Shown here one piece after another: positions 7,298 to 12,969 of a stretch of DNA of 12,969 nt (position 1 is its first letter; every line of letters begins with the position of its first letter). The position numbers and the translations under genes were made by a program. Origin of the DNA: Parachlorella kessleri (lineage: Eukaryota; Chlorophyta; Trebouxiophyceae; Chlorellales; Chlorellaceae); NCBI GenBank assembly GCA_001598975.1, contig BBXU01000920.1:1-12969 (forward strand), written 5' to 3'. The notes below the pieces were generated by a model, which saw nothing but the letters and a program-made list of their open reading frames with translations, was not told the origin of the DNA and searched no databases.

Positions 7298-10200
7298 CTA
7301 AGCAGCGACAGCCTCAAACGCACCTGTTTCTCCAAACGGCCTCGCTGCCACCCAGTTGCCGACAATGGAGCGACACAGAGGGCACCTCACTTCCCGGCCC
7401 TGCCTGCACCTCTCACACAGGCTGCGAGCACAGCCAAGGCACACGCGGTGACCACACCAGGCCGCCTGCACCAGCCGCGGCCGGGCCCAGCGATCGTAGC
7501 AGATAGGGCATGTGGCGGCCGAGCCCTGCGAGTGGGCGGAGCCGTCGCCGCCGCTGTGCGCGCTGCTGACGCTGAGCCGTGATCCGCTGTCCCTGCCCAG
7601 GCACACTCCGCAGGCAGGAGAGGCGCTGGGTGACAACCGGACAGGGTGTGCTAGCCAAGAAGCAGCTTGGCTGGGGCTGGCAGCAGACGGGGTGCTTGAG
7701 GGCTGGATACCATTACCACCATCGTTCGCCTGCTGGAGCTGTGGGCCTTCCCAGAGGCTTGCAGAAGCTGCCCGACCCTCGAGCGCACCAAGGAGCTCTT
7801 GTATGGCCTGGCCGCAGTCGTGCGCGTCAGGGCTGCTGCCTACTGCCAGCACCGTGAAGTCGCTTGCCAGCTCGGTAGCCCCTGGCGACTCTGGCGCTGC
7901 ATCCTGCCCTAGGAGCGCGCCGCTGGCTCCCCTTGCAGAGCTGGCACCTGGGCCAGCAGCTTGCTGTGCGTGACTGCTGCCGTGGCCTGCACCAACTAGC
8001 GTCTCCTCCGCTCCCTGCTCGGTGTGCTCTCCCTGCCGCTGCTGCTGCTGCTGCTGCTGCTGGTTGCGGCCCTGTTGGCTACCAGTGTCCACTGGTTGCT
8101 TGGGGTCCCTGACGGCTCGCAGCCCGAGGACTTCAAGCTGTGCTAGCAGCCGGCCGCGAAGCACCTCGGCTGCTATTGACACCAGCGAGGGGATACACGC
8201 TGCTGGCGGGCTCAGCGCCTGCAAACACCCAAGCTCAACTTCGGTGTGGCACGTACAAGTGCCATAAACGCCCCGCTGTGCACCGTCATCCCAGGATAAG
8301 GGATCACAGGGAATGCAAAGGGACGAGAGGGTGAGCACATAGGCTCTTGGCTTGTTCCTCTCATTGCGAGGCGAGGAAGGTGGCAATGCTGCACCGGCGG
8401 AGAGCTTGGCTTTGGCCCTGACAGCAAGCAAGCGCCAGTCGTACAAAGGAAGGCAGGCTCATATGGGGAAAAAGCGCTGACACTGCTCACACAGGCCAAA
8501 CTGAGCAACAGGTGCACCGACAGGGATAGTGTATCAAACCAGCCTGCCAGGTAAGGAAGCGGACCTGGTCAAGAGGTGTGTCCGGATTGAGGATGTGGAA
8601 GAGGTTGGTGTGGCCTTGGGCGCGTGCCACATCTGCAGCTATGCTCCCTGCAGGAAGCCATGCCGGCAGCCACGAAGTGAGGAGCAAGCAACGGGTGAAC
8701 ACACGCCAGGCTCGGAGTCTGCACCAGGACTGCATGTATGATCCTCAGACACCAGAAAGATACCGTGGGCACACAACAACGCTGCTGGCTTGGCTAAATG
8801 GGTTCCCCTACACTGGCTGCCAGCAGTCACCTGGTTCTAAGACCCGATGGCAACCCCGGCAAACCACCCCAGCATGGGCTTCCTACCTCTGAAATCCTGC
8901 AGTGACCGCAGGTCAGGCCCTCGTGCCTGCGGCGGCTGCCGCGCCCAGCCCCTCAGCAGCGTCAGCGCCACCTCGGAGTGGCCATTGGCGGCAGCCAGAT
9001 GCAGCGGGGTGCTGAAGGGCGGCCAAGACCCCTGCAAGCAAGGGCAGGATGAGGGCATCAGCTAGGTCAGAAGACACCATGAAGCATCACCAGCGCGCTG
9101 GTGCCGATACTGCTGGTGTCAAACCAGTATGGCAATGCACCATAATTCTGTGGCTTGGCGTGATTCCGTGCCAATGCACCTGACCAAGGTCCCCCAGGCA
9201 GGGCGCGCAGGGAGTTGCTACCAACCTCGTCATCTGAGAAAACTGTGCAGTCCGCAGAGAGCTTGGCACCCCGCCTGACCAGCACTCTCACTGCTGCCAT
9301 GTGGCCCCTCAGGGCCGCCAGGTGCAAGGGAGAGAGCACCTCAGACGACTGCCCATCAACTACCTGCATGCCGACAGGAATATGCATTTCTATACCTATA
9401 ACGACACGGCCCGGCCACCAGTGCCAGGTACCAACAGATGCCGACGACAAGCTGCACAATCAACAGCCTAGTCTCATTGCACAGGTAAGTCCCCAATTCA
9501 AGAACGCCACCAGTCAGGGCAATGGCAATAAACAACGGTTGTCAAATGGTACCGGAGTGCTATAAGATGTCATCCAAGCAGGCATGTGGCATTGCTAAAC
9601 TCCCAATTTTGTGTGCCTCCCCCACTCCAGCTTGTAATCTGGGCCTTGCTTGAGGCAAGCCGACTTGATAAGTCAAGCTACACAGACTCCAATGAGCTCA
9701 ATCAGAGGCATAGCAGGGAGCCAAAGCAAACTGTTGTGCTATCCCTGTCTGGGCCCGTTGGGTGCTTGGCTCTTTTGCTCACCCGAACCGGTCTGTGGCG
9801 GTGGTCAATGACGGAGGCCCGGCGCAGCAGCACTCTATCCCCATTGGCCGTCTTGACCCAGGTTGAATCACCCAGCAGTAGTTCAAGCACGTCCGAGGCC
9901 CCACAGCGTGCTGCATGATGCAGGCAGCTGTTCTGCAAGCCGTCAAGCAGGATGGGGTCGGCACCTGCTGCCAGGAGCAGCCTCACACAGCCCACTGCGC
10001 CGGCCTGGCATGCTAGCATTAGAGCTGTACGGTCCTGGCTGTCACGTTGGTTCACCACCTGCAGCGGCATCCCGCAACGCAATCAAAACAGTGGGGTGTC
10101 GACAGCGAGCGACACCCATATTCAAGGCTCCAGGCCTTGTGCTGCAAAGGCCCACAGCAACAGGGCACGTGGCACAGATGCCAAGACTGGAAAGGCAGCA

Positions 10201-10569
10201 AGTGGGTACGTAACGGTGTGTAAGCTACCGCCCATATTACTTACCTTCCGCCTGGCACGCTCGGCGGTTTTGGCTGGCTTGTCCAGCAAGACAGTACTCA
10301 GGCCTTCCAGCATGGCCTCCAGGTCGCCCGCTCGGCCTTGACCTGCGGAGTTGTCTGCCTTAAGTTAAGAACAAAATCTTTCAGAAGCTTTAAGGTCTCG
10401 ACAAGACCAGTGTGCGGTATAGGCAGGCCCGTTGCTAACGACCCTGGTTCCCACCTGCGGCTGCGAGGAGCCCACCACGGCTCAGTTCAAGGAAAGCAGG
10501 GCTTTCATGGTATATTTGCGGTACAGTTTGGCCCGACCGCCTGCCGCAAAGCAGTGCCATGACTTCCAT
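7298..10569 (-). CDS. Ankyrin-repeat RING-type E3 ubiquitin ligase, XB3/XBAT-like, 7 exons, 591 aa
   Basis: Minus-strand exons are 10569-10455, 10342-10245, 10058-9783, 9363-9226, 9031-8887, 8647-8565 and 8218-7298, all phases closing. The ankyrin block covers about residues 41-285: GRAGDLEAML, the pair RTALMLACQAGAVGCVRLLL and CLHHAARCGASDVLELLL, then SPLHLAALRGH, STPLHLAAANGH and a last repeat ending in LNPD. The order and spacing follow rice XB3 and Arabidopsis XBAT31. A C3HC4 RING sits at 522-567: C-x2-C-x14-C-x-H-x2-C-x2-C-x15-C-x2-C (bases 7510-7373). Such proteins act as E3 ligases with ankyrin repeats binding substrates. Between them is a low-complexity linker with eight glutamines. 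Plant XB3 starts MG for myristoylation; this model starts MEVMALL, so that signal is absent if exon 1 is right. ATG 10569 is the first ATG after an in-frame TGA; a second lies at 10560. Exon 1 has no homology support and is the weakest part. Substrates are unknown. Confidence 0.86.
7373..7510 (-). other. RING finger (C3HC4) region of the ankyrin-RING gene
   Basis: All eight zinc ligands are present: Cys522, Cys525, Cys540, His542, Cys545, Cys548, Cys564 and Cys567. CPIC opens and CPLC closes the domain, so an active E2-binding RING is plausible. Confidence 0.9.
8039..8062. repeat. (CTG)8 trinucleotide repeat encoding polyglutamine
   Basis: Eight CTG units on the plus strand are CAG on the coding strand and give eight consecutive Gln in the linker between the ankyrin repeats and the RING. 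The length probably varies between strains. Confidence 0.9.
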
Positions 10570-11329
10570 GCTGCTTCTTACGGCCGACAGCACTGCGCCG
10601 ATACAACCGTAAGAGATTTGCGCATGGCGAGAGGTTCAGCCACCGAGACCCTTTACGCTGCAGCGCGCTGTCGCCGTCACAGAGAATCAAAGATGCCATC
10701 ACGGATTCCAAATCTCCTTGCCCTACCAGTGAGCCAAAACTTGCAAGTGCAGCAAATTATGTGCTAAACCGCCCTTTCACTTCCCTTCTTCCCGTTCTCT
10801 TCGCTTCCCTGCCTGTGCCAAGCCAGTCGCTGCTGACCCAAGTTGCAAAAGGATGCACAGGGGCCAAGGACGTCAGGATATGAACACTACATACTAAACC
10901 AAATTGCCAAGACCTGACAGAGGACGTGAACACGACACAACATGAAGCTCCTTTCAAACCCTTGATGGTTGCCTTCTCAGGTGATACCAGCAACGGGCAA
11001 CAACATGAAGCCAAGGCATGCAGGTGCTGTAGATTAGGTAAGGTAGATGGAAAGAAGGATGCAGCTTCCAATAATTTACAAGGGCCAAGCGCTGTCAGCT
11101 TGATATAAGCTCATAGTCCCAGGCTTGACCAACCCAGACTCAGCACCGCTAGTATGATGGTCCCCACGTAGGCACTATTCAATCACCTTGGGTATGAGTC
11201 AATCGTACGGTGCATATGCACTCACACTTGCTTAGTGCGGAACAGCCAGCACTTCATTATTTCGGCGAGGCCATGTACGTTATTGCCAACGTTGCAGCCA
11301 GCTTTGGCCAGGAACTTCATGCTGCCTCC
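10570..11329. other. Intergenic region between the permease and ankyrin-RING genes
   Basis: These 760 bp should hold the 3' UTR of the permease gene and the promoter and 5' UTR of the ankyrin-RING gene, both on the minus strand. The 104-codon open frame at 10757-11071 has no recognisable motif. A minus-strand TGTAA lies at 11076-11080. Confidence 0.55.
11076..11080 (-). terminator. Candidate TGTAA polyadenylation signal for the nucleobase permease gene
   Basis: Minus-strand TGTAA about 250 nt beyond the proposed stop at 11330. The distance is acceptable for a 3' UTR but the motif alone is weak evidence. Confidence 0.35.
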
Positions 11330-12708
11330 TTAGGCTGTTTCCTTGCCCATCACCTCCACACCTGGTGCCTGCAGGAGTCCATCCACAAAGACCTCTGTTA
11401 TCTTGTGCCAAGACCATGCAGGCAAGCCTGTGTTTGCAGTGACAGATCTGGGTGATCCTGAACACCCCTCATGCTGGAAAGGTGCTTCACAGGCGGCGCT
11501 TGAGAGCCTCAGGGGCGCTGTCCCTTCTTCATGTTGGCAACCCAAAGGTGGTCAGCACTGCCTTAGTGAGGTACACAGCCGCCATTGTTCCTTGCACCTC
11601 TGGTTGGGCTTGTCAAGCGAGGCACACAAAAACTTGCCTGGGCACCACTGTGGGAGTCATCGGAGTCGAACGCCTTGGTGGTATCAACATGGTGCCCGTC
11701 GCTGGAGTCCACGATGTTGCCAGAGTCAGTCTTGTATCGCACGGTTGGCTCAGCTGCCAGGCTGGCCTGCTTCACCATGGAAGGCTCAGGCACAAGCTGC
11801 AGAGAGCACAAGGGGTCGAAGGTCGGAGCATGACCAGCGCAGGGGAAGGTGTGAATCAGGCAGGCAGGCAGGGAACTTTTTTGTTATTGATTTCAACCAA
11901 ATCCTACTGTGTGGGTTGCACCAAAAGGAAGCCTTTCCTATGAGCAGGCAGGCAGGTTGGTGTGCCGGAAATGCTCCAGACAGGATCATGAAGGAACAGC
12001 AGCCAGGGCGCCTTACCAGTGCACGCTCGGCTGGCAGCAGTAGGTTGAGAATGCAGGCAGTGATGGCGCCCAGCCTGCACCCACACACCGGCAGTGCCAC
12101 TTGCGACAACTCATCACCATACAAGCTATATCTCAAAATGGCTGTGAGCCCAAGCTCCCCATACCGCAATTGCCACACTCCTTACCGCACAACCGTACAT
12201 TGGCATGCATGCCGCCAACCTTGGCAGCGCGCACAGGCATGGTTGGACGCAAGCCTGTACCATCCCAACGACACCTAGAAGCTTACGTGAGCCCGCTGGA
12301 GAGGATAAGGATGATAGCGTCGCGCAGCGACTTGACCCCAGAGCTGCAGTCTGTGCATGGCCAGAGGGCGGTGTTGGCCCACTGCGGATAGATGGTGACG
12401 CCAATGCCTAAGCCCAGGGAGCAGGCTGCAGGCAGACAAAGAAGAGTATGTTGACCGTCTTATACACAGGAGATCACGGCAAACTGCTGGCCAGTAATTG
12501 ACCCTGGCATTGACAGCCCGTAAAACCGCTTTGGGTTATGTTGCACCTTTGCTGGTCTGGCTGTTCCCATCCCCTGTTGGTGTTGGCACAGATGTGCCGT
12601 CGGCGGAGGTAGTGGGCCTGGGCGTTACAGGGGTCTCCTCCTGTTGTCGCCGACCCACTCACCCATGATGAAGCGGTTGCGCCGGTTCAGATGCTCGTTG
12701 GCAATAAT
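11330..12708 (-). CDS. NCS2/NAT nucleobase (purine/xanthine-type) permease, C-terminal part, 5' end outside window
   Basis: Minus-strand exons are 12708-12663, 12425-12287, 12074-12017, 11796-11638 and 11368-11330 (441 nt, phase closed, 146 residues seen). Earlier exons lie beyond the right edge, so the usual transporter core (about 12-14 membrane spans) and the NAT substrate motif are not visible. The evidence is the family C-terminus: LNRRNRFIMACSLGLGIGV, a loop with YPQWANTALWP, then a span AIILILSSGLTLGA and ACILNLLLPAE. These align with fungal UapA and UraA-type permeases, where a span runs into LNLxLPEE. The family moves uric acid, xanthine or uracil with protons across the plasma membrane. 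The tail is acidic and Ser/Thr/Asp-rich with no further span. The last intron (11637-11369) would be GC-AG; if it is not spliced, translation instead stops at 11563. Substrate cannot be told from this part. Confidence 0.77.
11369..11637 (-). other. Probable GC-AG terminal intron in the permease gene
   Basis: The donor CAG|GCAAGT is identical to the other GC donors. The acceptor is ctcctgcag and the phase is 0, giving a 12-residue final exon (APGVEVMGKETA). Retention would add a different 24-residue tail ending at 11563, so splicing is not forced by homology here. Confidence 0.5.
11857..11873. repeat. CAGG microsatellite in a permease intron
   Basis: About four tandem CAGG units inside the intron 12016-11797; a second, shorter tract is at 11944-11957 in the same intron. 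On the sense strand they read as CCTG-rich tracts. Confidence 0.75.
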
Positions 12709-12969
12709 CTGCGGCAGCGTGTAGCCACCTTAGTCACACAGTTCACCGATGGTGCCAACTTGGTAGGAGGGTTGCCGGCCCTGTCCAGAGCAGCTGCTCT
12801 ACATCTTGTGCACCTCTCGGTAAGCCAACGTCTCTCAAGTAGCCCAAGCATAAAGTGGCGCCCGGCTGGAAGCTCATGATTGAGGGGCTACTTGTCAGCA
12901 TGCAGCTGAGCGACTGTAAGCTCCCTAGCCATGCAAAGCCTCCCTGTAATGCCCCAGGCCCGCCCCGAG
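12709..12969 (-). other. Probable intronic sequence of the permease gene at the window edge
   Basis: Upstream of the exon at 12708 the acceptor ctgccgcag is present. None of the three minus-strand frames in this stretch resembles the membrane span expected next in NCS2 permeases. It is most simply the 3' part of an intron that continues outside the window. Confidence 0.5.

Noticed and set aside
9121..9185. Extension of ankyrin exon 4 to a later donor (TCAG|gtgcat)
   Set aside because: It is phase 1 while the next exon acceptor is phase 0; the earlier GAG|gttggt donor closes the frame and keeps ankyrin spacing.
10757..11071. 104-codon minus-strand frame as an upstream exon or small gene
   Set aside because: No family resemblance and no phase-compatible junction to exon 1 of the ankyrin-RING gene that improves the model.
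11343..12278. 311-codon plus-strand open frame
   Set aside because: It runs antisense to the permease exons and introns, has low-complexity Ser/His/Gln-rich composition and no recognisable domain; a chance frame in GC-rich DNA.

Overview
This looks like nuclear DNA of a green alga, probably a trebouxiophyte-like chlorophyte. I infer this from the intron-dense genes (23 introns placed in five genes), the moderately GC-rich exons, plant-type protein families (IPK, PLMT, XB3-type ankyrin-RING ligase) and TGTAA polyadenylation-type motifs near gene ends. Nothing prokaryotic, viral or transposon-like is evident. All gene models are hand-spliced: splice phase was kept consistent and exons were compared with remembered family consensus. 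No transcript data were available.

Layout from left to right. (1) Minus strand 216-1283: a four-exon phospholipid N-methyltransferase (PLMT/PEMT family, 176 aa). (2) Minus strand 1702-3234: a five-exon isopentenyl phosphate kinase (IPK, 297 aa). (3) A 523-bp divergent intergenic region, then plus strand 3758-6485: a seven-exon membrane protein of 441 aa. It has three N-terminal membrane segments followed by a Popeye (POPDC)-type cyclic-nucleotide-binding-like domain, which is unexpected in an alga. (4) An 812-bp convergent intergenic region. (5) Minus strand 7298-10569: a seven-exon ankyrin-repeat protein with a C-terminal C3HC4 RING (XB3/XBAT-type E3 ubiquitin ligase, about 591 aa). (6) Minus strand 11330-12708: the 3' half of an NCS2/NAT nucleobase permease, whose 5' exons lie beyond the right edge.

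The genes do not form an operon or an obvious pathway. PLMT (phosphatidylcholine synthesis) and IPK (isoprenoid precursor phosphorylation) are both lipid-metabolic neighbours. The other three concern membrane signalling, ubiquitylation and purine uptake.

The two most unusual signals are the Popeye-like protein and a high share of GC-AG introns. Two of these introns are well supported and a third is likely, all with the same donor AG|GCAAGT, out of 23 introns.
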